Source: Streptomyces typhae (GTDB lineage Bacteria; Actinomycetota; Actinomycetes; Streptomycetales; Streptomycetaceae). Taken from it: 64,000 nt of DNA. The position numbers and the translations under genes were made by a program. Shown here one piece after another: positions 34,081 to 42,483 of this stretch; positions within the stretch are counted from its first letter, which is position 1; each line of letters starts with the position of its first letter. The notes under the pieces are model-generated. The model saw only the letters and a list, made by a program, of their open reading frames with translations. It had not been told where the DNA came from and searched no databases. Location: positions 420,184-484,183 of the forward strand of contig NZ_WPNZ01000002.1 of NCBI RefSeq assembly GCF_009755605.1, read 5' to 3'.

Positions 34081-34500
34081 GCCTAGAACCCCTCCCCCGT
34101 CTTCTTGGGCTGGGCCCCTCCCCCGCTCTTCCCGGCCCGAACACCCAGAGCAGCCGCCACCTTCCGAGGCTGCGCCCTCGCCCCACGCTTCCCGCCCACG
34201 AACGCCCTGCACAGCCCACCACCATCCGGGGCTGCGCCCCTTCCGGCCGACCGCGAACGGACACCTTGAGCAGCCCCCGCCCTCCGGGGCTGCGCCCCTA
34301 CCCCACACTTCCGGGCACGGGCACCCTGAGCAGCCCCCACCCTCCGGGGCTGCGCCCCTACCCCACACATCCGGGCACGGGCGCCCTGACCAGCCCCCAC
34401 CCTCCGGGGCTGCGCCCCTACCCCACACATCCGGGCACGGGCGCCCTGAGCAGCCCCCGTCTTCTGGGGCTGCGCCCCTGTCCCCGCTTTCGGGCCTCCG
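34081..34500. repeat. 60-bp tandem repeat, seven copies
   Basis: Seven consecutive units in exact 60-bp register (starting 34081, 34141, 34201, 34261, 34321, 34381 and 34441). The central three are nearly identical; the outer ones are degenerate. Most units contain the hairpin ggggc-tgc-gcccc and a cagcccccaccctcc block. It lies directly upstream of era on its coding strand. The array resembles a minisatellite built from the terminator-like element common in Streptomyces intergenic DNA. Confidence 0.9.
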
Positions 34501-34503
34501 GCC

Positions 34504-34723
34504 CTCGTCCTCAATCGCCGGACGGGCTTTTTCCCCACCCACCCACCCTTTCCACCCGCCCCGGCGGGCACCGCAGCCCACCCGGCGCCCGGCAGGCATC
34601 TCAGCTCGCCCGGCTTCCATCCACCCGGCGAGCATCTGCCGGAGGGCGGTCAGAAAGAGCCCGTCCGGCGATTGAGGACGAGCGCGCTAGCGCGATAAAG
34701 GGCGGGTGGGTGGGGAAGAGCCC
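34504..34723. repeat. Long inverted repeat of a dispersed Streptomyces element
   Basis: A perfect 24-bp inverted pair, 34504-34527 and 34659-34682 (core cctcaatcgccggacgggc), separated by 131 bp. Outer arms are also inverted: ttccccacccaccc (about 34531-34544) against gggtgggtggggaa (34704-34717). Diverged copies of the core occur at about 20755, 34718 and 54655. Together with the 60-bp array it makes 34046-34853 gene-free. Confidence 0.85.
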
Positions 34724-34853
34724 GCCCGGCGACTGGGGGCGAGGCGCAGAGCACCGGGACGGGGGCTGGAGGGGCGCGGAGCACCGGGACGAGGGCTGGC
34801 GGAGGGCGGAGCCCCCGGGAACTCAGGCGGCCTCGGGGCGGGTGCCCCGGGGC

Positions 34854-35207
34854 TCAGGCGGTCTCGGCGCGCAGCCGGAGTACGCCGTCCGCCCCCGCGA
34901 GGAACACCGGCGTACCGACCCCACCAAGATCCCGCACAGCGGCCAGATCCTCCGCGCACAGCGCATCCTCCCCGGAGACGACGGCCGCCGCCTCAAGGGA
35001 CTCCGCCCCGGACGCCACAGCCATGGCCACAGCGGTCCGCAGGGCCGACAGCTGGAGGGAGGCGAGGGACACGGTCCCGGCGACATACGTGCGGCCGGTC
35101 TCGTCCCGCACCGCCGCCCCCTCGGGCACACCGTTGCGGGCCCGGGCCGAACGGGCAAGGGTGACGATCTTCTGGTCCTCGGGAGCGAGGTCGGTGCGCT
35201 CAGTCAT
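34854..35207 (-). CDS. Cytidine deaminase-like protein lacking the zinc site
   Basis: A 117-residue protein with the overall layout of a homotetrameric cytidine deaminase: RSARARNGVPEGAAVRDETGRTYVAGTVSLASLQLSALRTAVAMAVASG and later AVVSGEDALCAEDLAAVRDLGGVGTPVFLAG. The residues that bind zinc and do catalysis are absent. Where CAE is expected the sequence reads LSALRTAV, and there is no PCxxC. It is probably a structural or regulatory paralogue, not an enzyme. Start at MTERTDLAPEDQ. It follows the yjbR-like gene by 44 bp in the conserved era-region operon. Confidence 0.8.
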   Translation of the reverse strand: MTERTDLAPEDQKIVTLARSARARNGVPEGAAVRDETGRTYVAGTVSLASLQLSALRTAVAMAVASGAESLEAAAVVSGEDALCAEDLAAVRDLGGVGTPVFLAGADGVLRLRAETA

Positions 35208-35251
35208 GGCACGAGCATAAGGAGCGCGGCGGCCCCCGCCGGACCGCACCC

Positions 35252-35617
35252 CTACGGGCGGTCCAGGCGGAGCCGCTGCGCGCGAGGCAGCCCCGCGACC
35301 ACCAGGTCGTAGGAGTCCTCGACGAGTTCACGGAGCAGCCGGTCGGGCAGGGAGCCGGACACCGTCACGGTGTTCCAGTGGCGCTTGTTCATGTGCCAGC
35401 CGGGGACGATCTCCGGGTGTGCGGCACGCAGCTGCACGGCGAGGTCGGGGTCGCACTTGAGGTTCACGGTCAGCGGCTCACCCGTCGGTACGGACAGCGC
35501 GGACAGGGCGAAGATCTTGCCAGCGACCTTGAAGACCGAGGTCTCAGGGCCGAACGGGAACTCCTCCACCGCGTCGCCGAACGACAGGCACAGGGCGCGC
35601 AGCCGCTGCGGAGTCAT
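35252..35617 (-). CDS. MmcQ/YjbR-family DNA-binding-like protein
   Basis: A 121-residue protein with the YjbR layout: LRALCLSFGDAVEEFPFGPETSVFKVAGKIFAL, then LTVNLKCDPDLAVQLR, then VPGWHMNKRHWNTVTVSGSLPDRLLRELVEDSYDLVVAGLP. The fold is a CyaY-like alpha/beta with suggested DNA binding; no specific function is proven. Its start codon overlaps the stop of the CBS-domain gene (ATGA), so they are co-translated. Confidence 0.9.
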   Translation of the reverse strand: MTPQRLRALCLSFGDAVEEFPFGPETSVFKVAGKIFALSALSVPTGEPLTVNLKCDPDLAVQLRAAHPEIVPGWHMNKRHWNTVTVSGSLPDRLLRELVEDSYDLVVAGLPRAQRLRLDRP

Positions 35618-36921
35618 GCCACGTCCCCCTCCTCCGGCCCGGCCCCGGCACCCGGCACCGGCTCCACGAGCACCGTGACGATCTTGTTGCGCCGACCGGC
35701 GGCCGCCTCGGCCGTGAGCTTCAGGGCGCGGCCGTCCGGCAGGTCCACCACGGCCGAGGCCCCGGCGATCGGCACCCGCCCGAGCGCCTTGGCGAGCAGC
35801 CCGCCGACGGTCTCCACGTCCTCGTCGTCGTAGGCCTCAAGGCCGTAGAGATCACCGAGGTCGCCGATGTCGAGGCGGGCGGTGACGCGGTGGCAGCCGC
35901 CCTCCAGCTCCTCGACGGGCGGCAGTTCACGGTCGTACTCGTCGGTGATCTCGCCGACGATCTCCTCGAGGATGTCCTCGATGGTGACGATGCCGGCCGT
36001 GCCGCCGTACTCGTCGATGACGACGGCGACGTGGTTGCGCTCCTGCTGCATCTCGCGCAGCAGATCACCGGCGTTCTTCGTGTCGGGCACGAACGCGGCG
36101 GGCCGCATCGCCGTCGACACCAGGTCGTTCTCGGCGTCGCGGTTGATGTGGGTCTTGCGGACGAGGTCCTTCAGATACACGATGCCGACGACATCGTCCT
36201 CGCTCTCGCCGGTCACGGGTATCCGGGAGAACCCGGAGCGCAGGGCGAGGGTCAGGGCCTGGCGGACGGTCTTGAAGCGTTCGATGGAGACCAGGTCGGT
36301 GCGCGGCACCATGACCTCGCGGACCAGGGTGTCGCCGAGCTCGAAGACGGAGTGCACCATGCGGCGCTCCTCGTCCTCGATCAGGGACTCCTTCTCGGCC
36401 AGGTCGACCATCGCCCGCAGCTCGGCCTCGGAGGCGAAGGGCCCGCGCCTGAAGCCCTTGCCGGGCGTGAGCGCGTTGCCGATGAGGATCAGCAGGGGCG
36501 GGACGGGGCCCATGACACGGGCCAGCGGCAGCAGGACGTACGCCGCGGCCGTCGCCGTGTTCAGCGGGTGCTGGCGGCCGATGGTGCGCGGGGACACGCC
36601 GACGGCGACATAGCTGACGAGCACCATCACGCCGATGGCGATGGCGAGCGCCTCCCAGGTGGTGTCGACGGCCTGTAGGCACGCGTACGTCACCAGGGCC
36701 GCGGCCGCCATCTCGCACGTCACGCGCACCAGCAGGGCCACGTTCAGATAGCGGGTGGGGTCGGCGGCGACCTGCGCGAGCTTCGCGCTGCCGCGCCGCC
36801 CGGAGCGCACGGACTCCTCGGCCCGGAAGCTGGAGACGCGGGCGATGCCCGCCTCCGCGCAGGCGGCGAGCCAGGCCACCACGATCAGGGCGACGGCCCC
36901 GGCGATCAGTTGGAAGGACAT
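35614..36921 (-). CDS. CorC/HlyC-type CNNM transporter-like membrane protein with CBS pair
   Basis: A 435-residue protein. The N-terminal DUF21/CNNM domain has four hydrophobic segments (from MSFQLIAGAVALIVVAWLAACAEAG to about residue 150). Two CBS domains follow (about 200-325; MVPRTDLVSIERFKTV, GIVYLKDLVRKT, HVAVVIDEYGGTAGIVTIEDILEEIVGEI), then a C-terminal CorC/HlyC FAD-like domain (LDIGDLGDLYGLEAYDDEDVETVGGLLAKALGRVP). Family members act in Mg2+/Co2+ efflux with ATP sensing by the CBS pair. Only 4 bp separate it from ybeY; this phoH-ybeY-corC order is widely conserved. Confidence 0.92.
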   Translation of the reverse strand: MSFQLIAGAVALIVVAWLAACAEAGIARVSSFRAEESVRSGRRGSAKLAQVAADPTRYLNVALLVRVTCEMAAAALVTYACLQAVDTTWEALAIAIGVMVLVSYVAVGVSPRTIGRQHPLNTATAAAYVLLPLARVMGPVPPLLILIGNALTPGKGFRRGPFASEAELRAMVDLAEKESLIEDEERRMVHSVFELGDTLVREVMVPRTDLVSIERFKTVRQALTLALRSGFSRIPVTGESEDDVVGIVYLKDLVRKTHINRDAENDLVSTAMRPAAFVPDTKNAGDLLREMQQERNHVAVVIDEYGGTAGIVTIEDILEEIVGEITDEYDRELPPVEELEGGCHRVTARLDIGDLGDLYGLEAYDDEDVETVGGLLAKALGRVPIAGASAVVDLPDGRALKLTAEAAAGRRNKIVTVLVEPVPGAGAGPEEGDVA

Positions 36922-36925
36922 GGCG

Positions 36926-37423
36926 TCACGAGACGGTCGGCGCCGGGGACGGGCCGGTCAGGCCCTGCTCCGCGCGCCAGCCGTCGACGATCGCCGCCTG
37001 AAGACCGAACATCTCTGCCTTCTCGTCCGGTTCCTCGTGGTCGTACCCGAGGAGGTGCAGCACTCCGTGGACGGTGAGGAGCTGGAGCTCCTCGTCCATG
37101 GAGTGCTGCGTCGGGGCCTCCTGGCCCTGCTTCAGGGCGACCTCGGGGCACAGCACGATGTCCCCGAGGAGGCCCTGCGGCGGCTCGTCGTCGTCCTTCA
37201 TGGGCGGGCGCAGCTCGTCCATCGGGAAGGACATCACATCCGTGGGGCCCGGCAGGTCCATCCACTGGATGTGCAGCTGCTCCATGGCGCCGGCGTCCAC
37301 GACGATCACCGAGAGCTCGGAGAGCGGGTGGATCCGCATCCGCGCGAGGGCGTAGCGGGCGATGTCGAGGATCGCCTGCTCGTCGACCTCGGTTCCGGAT
37401 TCGTTGTTGACGTCGATCGCCAT
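36926..37423 (-). CDS. ybeY: Endoribonuclease YbeY
   Basis: A 165-residue metal-dependent RNase for 16S rRNA 3'-end maturation and 70S quality control. The zinc motif [16 protein letters not shown] is intact, and [10 protein letters not shown] and [11 protein letters not shown] are further family blocks. The C-terminal 15 residues are a poorly conserved extension. It lies 12 bp after phoH and 4 bp before the CBS-domain gene, in one operon with era nearby, matching their joint role in 30S maturation. Confidence 0.97.
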   Translation of the reverse strand: MAIDVNNESGTEVDEQAILDIARYALARMRIHPLSELSVIVVDAGAMEQLHIQWMDLPGPTDVMSFPMDELRPPMKDDDEPPQGLLGDIVLCPEVALKQGQEAPTQHSMDEELQLLTVHGVLHLLGYDHEEPDEKAEMFGLQAAIVDGWRAEQGLTGPSPAPTVS

Positions 37424-37435
37424 GGTGCTGTTCCG

Positions 37436-38509
37436 CTACTTCCCTCTGGACCGGCCGCGGGTGGCGTGCGAGCCGTTCTCCGTGCCGTTCTCGTTGTCGT
37501 ACTTCTCGTACGCGTCGACGATACGGCCGACGAGCTTGTGCCGTACGACATCGGAGGACGTGAGCCGCGAGAAGTGCACATCGGGAACGCCGTCCAGGAT
37601 GTCCTGGACCTGGCGCAGGCCCGACTTCGTGCCGTTCGGCAGGTCGATCTGTGTGACGTCGCCCGTGATCACGATCTTCGATTCGAAGCCGAGGCGGGTG
37701 AGGAACATCTTCATCTGCTCGGGGTTCGTGTTCTGCGCCTCGTCCAGGATGATGAACGCGTCGTTCAGCGTCCTGCCGCGCATGTACGCGAGCGGGGCGA
37801 CCTCGATGGTGCCCGCGGCCATCAGGCGCGGGATGGAGTCGGGGTCGAGCATGTCGTGCAGCGCGTCGTACAACGGGCGCAGATACGGGTCGATCTTCTC
37901 GTAGAGCGTGCCGGGCAGGAAGCCGAGGCGCTCGCCGGCCTCCACCGCGGGGCGGGTCAGGATGATGCGGTTGACCTGCTTGGACTGTAGGGCCTGGACC
38001 GCCTTGGCCATGGCGAGATACGTCTTGCCGGTACCGGCGGGGCCGATGCCGAACACGATCGTGTGCTTGTCGATCGCGTCGACGTACCGCTTCTGGTTGA
38101 GGGTCTTGGGGCGGATGGTGCGCCCGCGCGAGGAGAGGATGTTCTGCGTGAGGACCTCGGCCGGGGTCTCCTGGCCGTCGGCCTCTCCTGCGTCGTCCGC
38201 CCGGAGCATGGCGATCGAGCGTTCCACTGCGTCCTCCGTCATCGGCTGCCCGGTGCGGAGCACCAGCATCATCTCGTCGAACAGGCGCTGGATGAGGGCG
38301 ACTTCGTGGGCGTCTCCGACCGCGCTGATCTCGTTGCCCCGGACGTGGATGTCGGCCGCCGGGAAGGCCGTCTCGATCACACGCAGCAACGCGTCTCCGG
38401 AGCCCAGGACCGTCACCATGGGGTGCTTGGCCGGGACGGTGAAGTGGGCCTTCGCGGACTTGGGCGCGGTCGGCTGCGCGGGGGTCTGAGCTGTCGGTGT
38501 CTGCGTCAT
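37436..38509 (-). CDS. PhoH-like ATPase
   Basis: A 357-residue PhoH-family NTPase. An N-terminal KH-like region ([38 protein letters not shown]) precedes the ATPase core with Walker [26 protein letters not shown] and Walker [23 protein letters not shown], then [11 protein letters not shown]. It is related to superfamily 1 helicases and implicated in RNA metabolism with YbeY. The C-terminal 25 residues are polar and low complexity. First gene of the phoH-ybeY-corC-yjbR block. Confidence 0.95.
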   Translation of the reverse strand: MTQTPTAQTPAQPTAPKSAKAHFTVPAKHPMVTVLGSGDALLRVIETAFPAADIHVRGNEISAVGDAHEVALIQRLFDEMMLVLRTGQPMTEDAVERSIAMLRADDAGEADGQETPAEVLTQNILSSRGRTIRPKTLNQKRYVDAIDKHTIVFGIGPAGTGKTYLAMAKAVQALQSKQVNRIILTRPAVEAGERLGFLPGTLYEKIDPYLRPLYDALHDMLDPDSIPRLMAAGTIEVAPLAYMRGRTLNDAFIILDEAQNTNPEQMKMFLTRLGFESKIVITGDVTQIDLPNGTKSGLRQVQDILDGVPDVHFSRLTSSDVVRHKLVGRIVDAYEKYDNENGTENGSHATRGRSRGK

Positions 38510-38672
38510 GGGCCGGCTCTGAAGGCCTGCTCATCCTCCTCGTCACGGGGCTCGCCGGGGAGCGGCGTCCTGCACTGCCAAGGGTACGACGGGCCACTGA
38601 CAAGCCCTAAGCCCTTTTCCCGGCCGCCCTTCCCCGCCGCACCCGCCCCAGGTGGGAGCCCCGGTCCGGACG

Positions 38673-39812
38673 CTACAGCGACCTGCCGAAGCCGATCGTG
38701 GGCACTGCCCGGCGCAGCGGCCAGGGTCGGGCCGTCTCGGGCAGCAGGGCCTCCAGGAACGCGTAGCGCCCGAGGGCCACGGGGTCCTGCTCGTCGACCT
38801 CGCACACGCGCCGCCACCACGCGCCGACCTCCGCCCAGCCGGGCGCCGACAGGGATCCGCCGAACTCCTGCACGGAGAGCGCCGCGGTCAGACCGGCGAA
38901 GGCGAGCCGGTCGGCGAGCGGCCACCCGGCGAGGGTGCCGGTCACGAAGCCCGCCACGAACACGTCCCCGGCGCCGGTGGGGTCGAGCGCCGCCACCTCG
39001 ATGGCGGGCACGGACGCGGTCTCGCCGGTGCGCCCGTCCACCGCGTACGCCCCTTCGGAGCCGAGGGTCACCACGGCCACCGGCACATGCTCGGTCAGCG
39101 CGTGCGCGGCGGCACGCGGGCAGGTCGTGCCGGTGTACCGCATGGCCTCCTGCGCGTTCGGCAGGAACGCCTCGCAGTGCGCGAGGTCGGGCAGGGCCGC
39201 GAGGTCCCAGCGCCCGGAGTCGTCCCAGCCCACGTCGGCGAAGATCCGGGTGCCGCGTCCTGCCACCGTCGCGATCCACGGTGCCCGGACGCCGGGTTCG
39301 AGGGAGGCGACGGCGGCACGCGCGCGTGGCGGGCAGGTGGGCGTGGAGCCGTCGGGCGACGCGGCGTCGAACGGCGGCTCGTGCCCGTGGCTGATCATGG
39401 TCCGTTCGCCCTCGTACGCCATGGAGACCGTCACCGGGGAGTGCCAGCCGGGAACGGTCCGTGACGAGGACAGGTCGATGCCCTCGCCGTGCTCCAGGGC
39501 GTCCCAGCAGTACTCCCCGTAGTGGTCGTCCCCGAAGGCCGCGGCCAGGGAGGTGTGCAGGCCGAGGCGGGCCAGGGCGGTGGCCATGTTGGCCACCCCG
39601 CCGGGGCTCGATCCCATGCCGCGCGCCCAGGACTCGGTGCCGCGCACGGGTGCCGAGTCGAGGCCGGTGAAGATGATGTCGAGGAAGACCGTCCCGGTGA
39701 GGTACACGTCGCACGGCGGGTCGCCCGCCCTGCGCGCCGACGCCAGTGGATCGACGAGGGTCTCCGTGCCCGCGGCGGGAGTGTGCTGGGGTGCGCCTGG
39801 TGGTACAGCCAT
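38673..39812 (-). CDS. PfkB-family carbohydrate kinase
   Basis: A 379-residue ribokinase-fold kinase. SPGGVANMATALARLG is the first PfkB signature and DPTGAGDVFVAGFVTG the second, with the catalytic Asp of GAGD. The substrate lid region differs from ribokinase and fructokinase, so the sugar (or nucleoside) is not identifiable. The N-terminal 30 residues are an extension. No sugar-uptake genes adjoin it; the upstream neighbour is a deaminase, so a nucleoside substrate is conceivable but unproven. Confidence 0.88.
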   Translation of the reverse strand: MAVPPGAPQHTPAAGTETLVDPLASARRAGDPPCDVYLTGTVFLDIIFTGLDSAPVRGTESWARGMGSSPGGVANMATALARLGLHTSLAAAFGDDHYGEYCWDALEHGEGIDLSSSRTVPGWHSPVTVSMAYEGERTMISHGHEPPFDAASPDGSTPTCPPRARAAVASLEPGVRAPWIATVAGRGTRIFADVGWDDSGRWDLAALPDLAHCEAFLPNAQEAMRYTGTTCPRAAAHALTEHVPVAVVTLGSEGAYAVDGRTGETASVPAIEVAALDPTGAGDVFVAGFVTGTLAGWPLADRLAFAGLTAALSVQEFGGSLSAPGWAEVGAWWRRVCEVDEQDPVALGRYAFLEALLPETARPWPLRRAVPTIGFGRSL

Positions 39813-39851
39813 GGAGGCAACGTAACCCAGGCCCCCGTCAGGACCGAGCCG

Positions 39852-40013
39852 CTACCAGCGGGGCACGAGCGGAGTTGTCCACTCCGGATCGATCCTGCGC
39901 GCGCGGTCCGCCTCAGTGGTGGCGGTCGCAGAGCACGACCTGCACGGCGCGCTCGCGAAGGCCTCCGGTGTCTCCGCGAACGTCGTGACGCACAGGTTCG
40001 TGGCGAGCGGCAC
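39852..40013 (-). CDS. Candidate 53-residue small protein
   Basis: A GTG-initiated frame beginning VPLATNLCVTTFAETPEA and ending IDPEWTTPLVPRW, with three further Cys in APCRSCS. It sits between the deaminase and PfkB genes on the same strand. About 90% of its third codon positions are G or C, which is what real genes show here. There is no good ribosome site and I do not recognise the family, so it may be chance. Confidence 0.35.
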   Translation of the reverse strand: MPLATNLCVTTFAETPEAFASAPCRSCSATATTEADRARRIDPEWTTPLVPRW

Positions 40014-40041
40014 CCCCGGACGCGCCCGCCACGGAACCCGG

Positions 40042-41043
40042 CTACGGGAACGTGTACGCCGCGACCTCCGCCAGATACCGCGCCCGCAGCGCCTCCTCCT
40101 CGGGCCCGCCGTCCAGGAACGCCGCCTCGAAGGAGTTCCTCGCCAGCTCGCGCAGCTGCTCCTGGTGCAGGCCGAGGGCCTCCTGGACGGCGAGGAAGTT
40201 GTCGCCCGCGTAGCCGCCGAAGTAGGCCGGGTCGTCGGAGTTGACGGTGCAGAGCAGCCCGGCGGCCATCATCCGCGGCAGCGGGTGCTCCGCCAGGACG
40301 TCGACGGCGCGCAGCCGCACGTTCGACAGCGGGCACAGTGTGAGCGGCACCCGCTCCCGCACCAGGCGCTCCACGAGATCGGGGTCCTCCACGCAGCGCA
40401 GGCCGTGGTCGATCCGCTCGACGCCGAGCACGTCCAGGGCCTCGCGCACATAGGCGGCCGGGCCCTCCTCACCGGCGTGCGCCACCTTGCGCAGGCCGAG
40501 CGCGCCCGCGGCCTCGTACACGGCCGCGAACTTGGCCGGCGGGTGGCCCACCTCGGCCGAGTCCAGGCCGACGCCGGTGATCCGGTGCAGATGCGGCTTC
40601 GCGGCCTCCAGAGTCGCCATGGCCGACTCGGCGGACTGGTCGCGCAGGAAGCACATGATGAGGCGGGTGCTGACGCCGTGCCGCTCCTCACTGCGGTCCA
40701 GGGCGCGGCCGAGGCCCTCCACGACCGTGGCGAAGGGGACGCCGCGCGCGGTGTGGGCCTGCGGGTCGAAGAAGATCTCCGCGTGCCGCACGCCCTGGGC
40801 GGCGGCCCGCGCGAGGTAGGCGTCCGCGAGCTCCTCGAAGTCCTCCTCGGTGCGCAGCACCGCCATCAGGCCGTAGTAGAGGTCGAGGAAGGACTGGAGG
40901 TCGTCGAAGAGATAGGCCTTGCGGAGCTGTTCGGTGTCGGCGTACGCGAGGGTGATGCCGTTGCGCGCGGCCAGCTCGAAAGCCAGCTCGGGCTCCAGGG
41001 TGCCTTCGATGTGCAGGTGGAGTTCGGCTTTGGGGAGGTGCAT
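40042..41043 (-). CDS. Adenosine/adenine deaminase family protein
   Basis: A 333-residue metal-dependent (beta/alpha)8 deaminase. The metal site begins PKAELHLHIEGTLEP; further ligands and catalytic residues are in VAHAGEEG (catalytic Glu), DHGLR and NSDDPAYFG. The family removes the 6-amino group from adenosine (to inosine) or adenine (to hypoxanthine) in purine salvage. The SDDP-AYFG variant and length are closer to the actinobacterial adenine deaminase-like branch than to classical Add, but I do not separate them with confidence. Next to the RNase Z-like gene (42 bp gap). Confidence 0.88.
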   Translation of the reverse strand: MHLPKAELHLHIEGTLEPELAFELAARNGITLAYADTEQLRKAYLFDDLQSFLDLYYGLMAVLRTEEDFEELADAYLARAAAQGVRHAEIFFDPQAHTARGVPFATVVEGLGRALDRSEERHGVSTRLIMCFLRDQSAESAMATLEAAKPHLHRITGVGLDSAEVGHPPAKFAAVYEAAGALGLRKVAHAGEEGPAAYVREALDVLGVERIDHGLRCVEDPDLVERLVRERVPLTLCPLSNVRLRAVDVLAEHPLPRMMAAGLLCTVNSDDPAYFGGYAGDNFLAVQEALGLHQEQLRELARNSFEAAFLDGGPEEEALRARYLAEVAAYTFP

Positions 41044-41085
41044 GTGGTGCTTCTGTTCTCTGTTCGGGCCCGAACCGGGGGCGGT

Positions 41086-41994
41086 TCAGGCGTTGCGCTT
41101 GGGCAGCGGGATCCGGTCCAGGTCGCGTGCCACGGTGAGCCGGCCCACGAAACCGGCGGCGCGCGCCTGCTGTTCGAAGACGGCGGGGTCGGCGTACCGC
41201 TGGCTGAAGTGCGTGAGCACCAGGTGCCGGACACCGGCGTCCCGGGCCGCTGCGGCGGCCTGCCCCGCGGTGAGGTGGCCGTGGTCGGAGGCGAGCCTGT
41301 GGTCCTCGTCGAGGAAGGTCGACTCGATGACGAGCATGTCGCAGCCCTCGGCGAGGGCGTGCACGCCCTCGCACAGCCGGGTGTCCATCACGAAGGCGAA
41401 CCGCTGCCCGCGCCGCACCTCGCTCACCTGGTCGAGGGTGATGCCGCGCAGACGCCCTTCGCGCTGGAGGACACCGACGTCGGGTCCCTTGACGCCGTGT
41501 TCGGCGAGCAGCGCGGGCAGGATGCGCCGCCCGTCGGGCTCGACCAGGCGGTAGCCGAACGACTCCACCGGGTGGGAGAGCCGCGCGGCCTCCAGACGGT
41601 ACTTCGGCGTGGTCGCGAGGACACCGTCGGCGGCCACCGGCGCCTGCACCAGGTCGACCGTCTCGCGGTAGGCGGTCGCGTACCGCAGACGGTCGAAGAA
41701 GCGCTGCCCGGAAGCCGGGTAGTGGGCGGTCACGGGGTGCGGCACCCGGTCCAGGTTGATGCGCTGGACGACGCCCGCGAGGCCCAGGCTGTGGTCCCCG
41801 TGGAAGTGGGTGACGCAGATGCGGTTCAGGTCGTGCGCGGCGACGGAGGCACGCAGCATCTGCCGCTGCGTGCCCTCGCCCGGGTCGAAGAGGATGCCCT
41901 CGCCGTCCCAGAGCAGGACGTACCCGTTGTGGTTGCGCTGCCGGGTCGGGACCTGGCTGGCGGTGCCGAGCACCACCAGTTCACGTACGGACAA
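41086..41994 (-). CDS. rnz: Ribonuclease Z-like metallo-beta-lactamase-fold nuclease
   Basis: A 302-residue protein of the RNase Z/ElaC family, which trims tRNA 3' ends. The metal motif [11 protein letters not shown], the later [32 protein letters not shown] and LTHFSQRY follow the family order. The best-supported start is a TTG at 41994 (giving [18 protein letters not shown], the conserved N terminus), 15 bp after the HIT gene stop and without a strong ribosome site, so translation is probably coupled. Confidence 0.9.
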   Translation of the reverse strand: MSVRELVVLGTASQVPTRQRNHNGYVLLWDGEGILFDPGEGTQRQMLRASVAAHDLNRICVTHFHGDHSLGLAGVVQRINLDRVPHPVTAHYPASGQRFFDRLRYATAYRETVDLVQAPVAADGVLATTPKYRLEAARLSHPVESFGYRLVEPDGRRILPALLAEHGVKGPDVGVLQREGRLRGITLDQVSEVRRGQRFAFVMDTRLCEGVHALAEGCDMLVIESTFLDEDHRLASDHGHLTAGQAAAAARDAGVRHLVLTHFSQRYADPAVFEQQARAAGFVGRLTVARDLDRIPLPKRNA

Positions 41995-42009
41995 AGGAAA
42001 CTGTCCCGG

Positions 42010-42363
42010 TCAGCCGGGCGGCCACTGGAGGCCGCGGCCGCCGAGGACGTGGGCGTGCGCGTGGAAGACGGTCTGGCCGGCGCCGGTGCCGGTGTTGAAG
42101 ACGATGCGGTAGCTGTCCGACTGCTCCTGGGCGGCGACCTCACCGGCCTCGCGCAGCACGTCGGCGGCGATCTCCGGCTCGGCGGCGGCGAGCGAGGCGG
42201 CGTCCGGGTGGTGCACCTTGGGGATCACCAGGACGTGCGTCGGCGCCTGCGGGTTGATGTCGCGGAAGGCGAGGGTGGTCTCCGTCTCCCGTACGACGGT
42301 CGCAGGCACCTCCTTGGCGACGATCTTGCAGAACAGGCAGTCGGCCTGCGGTTCTCCCGCCAT
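42010..42363 (-). CDS. HIT-family nucleotide-binding protein
   Basis: A 117-residue histidine-triad protein of the HINT branch: CLFCKIVAKEVPA at the start, AFRDINPQAPTHVLVIPKVH, and the triad VFHAHAHVLGGRGLQWPPG. HINT proteins hydrolyse nucleoside phosphoramidates and adenylylated conjugates. ATG with AGGAGGG at good spacing. It heads the HIT-RNase Z-like-deaminase string and has 11-bp direct repeats just upstream. Confidence 0.95.
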   Translation of the reverse strand: MAGEPQADCLFCKIVAKEVPATVVRETETTLAFRDINPQAPTHVLVIPKVHHPDAASLAAAEPEIAADVLREAGEVAAQEQSDSYRIVFNTGTGAGQTVFHAHAHVLGGRGLQWPPG

Positions 42364-42379
42364 GGGGCGCCCTCCTGGG

Positions 42380-42412
42380 TCACTGATCGGTCACTGATCG
42401 GTCGTTGATCGA
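42380..42412. repeat. Three 11-bp direct repeats upstream of the HIT gene
   Basis: tcactgatcgg at 42380-42390 and 42391-42401, followed by a degenerate tcgttgatcga at 42402-42412. The 11-bp period is one helical turn, so a protein binding each unit would sit on one face. They lie 17-49 bp upstream of the HIT start codon. Confidence 0.7.
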
Positions 42413-42483
42413 TACCGTCGCATGCTATCCGGGTGGCCGGGGCCCGTCCGTGTCCTGCCGACCGGACCGGGGTCCCGGCCCTG

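Noticed and set aside
33092..34264. A 390-residue Era with an extra 73-residue N terminus.
   Set aside because: The extension translates the tandem repeat DNA and is Arg/Gly-rich; the conserved Era start is at 34045.
34081..34500. CRISPR array.
   Set aside because: The 60-bp units are contiguous with no unique spacers, and no cas genes are present.
38673..39812. PfkB-type kinase as the missing ManNAc kinase of the sialic acid pathway.
   Set aside because: Known NanK enzymes are ROK-family, and this gene is over 16 kb away on a housekeeping strand with no shared operator.
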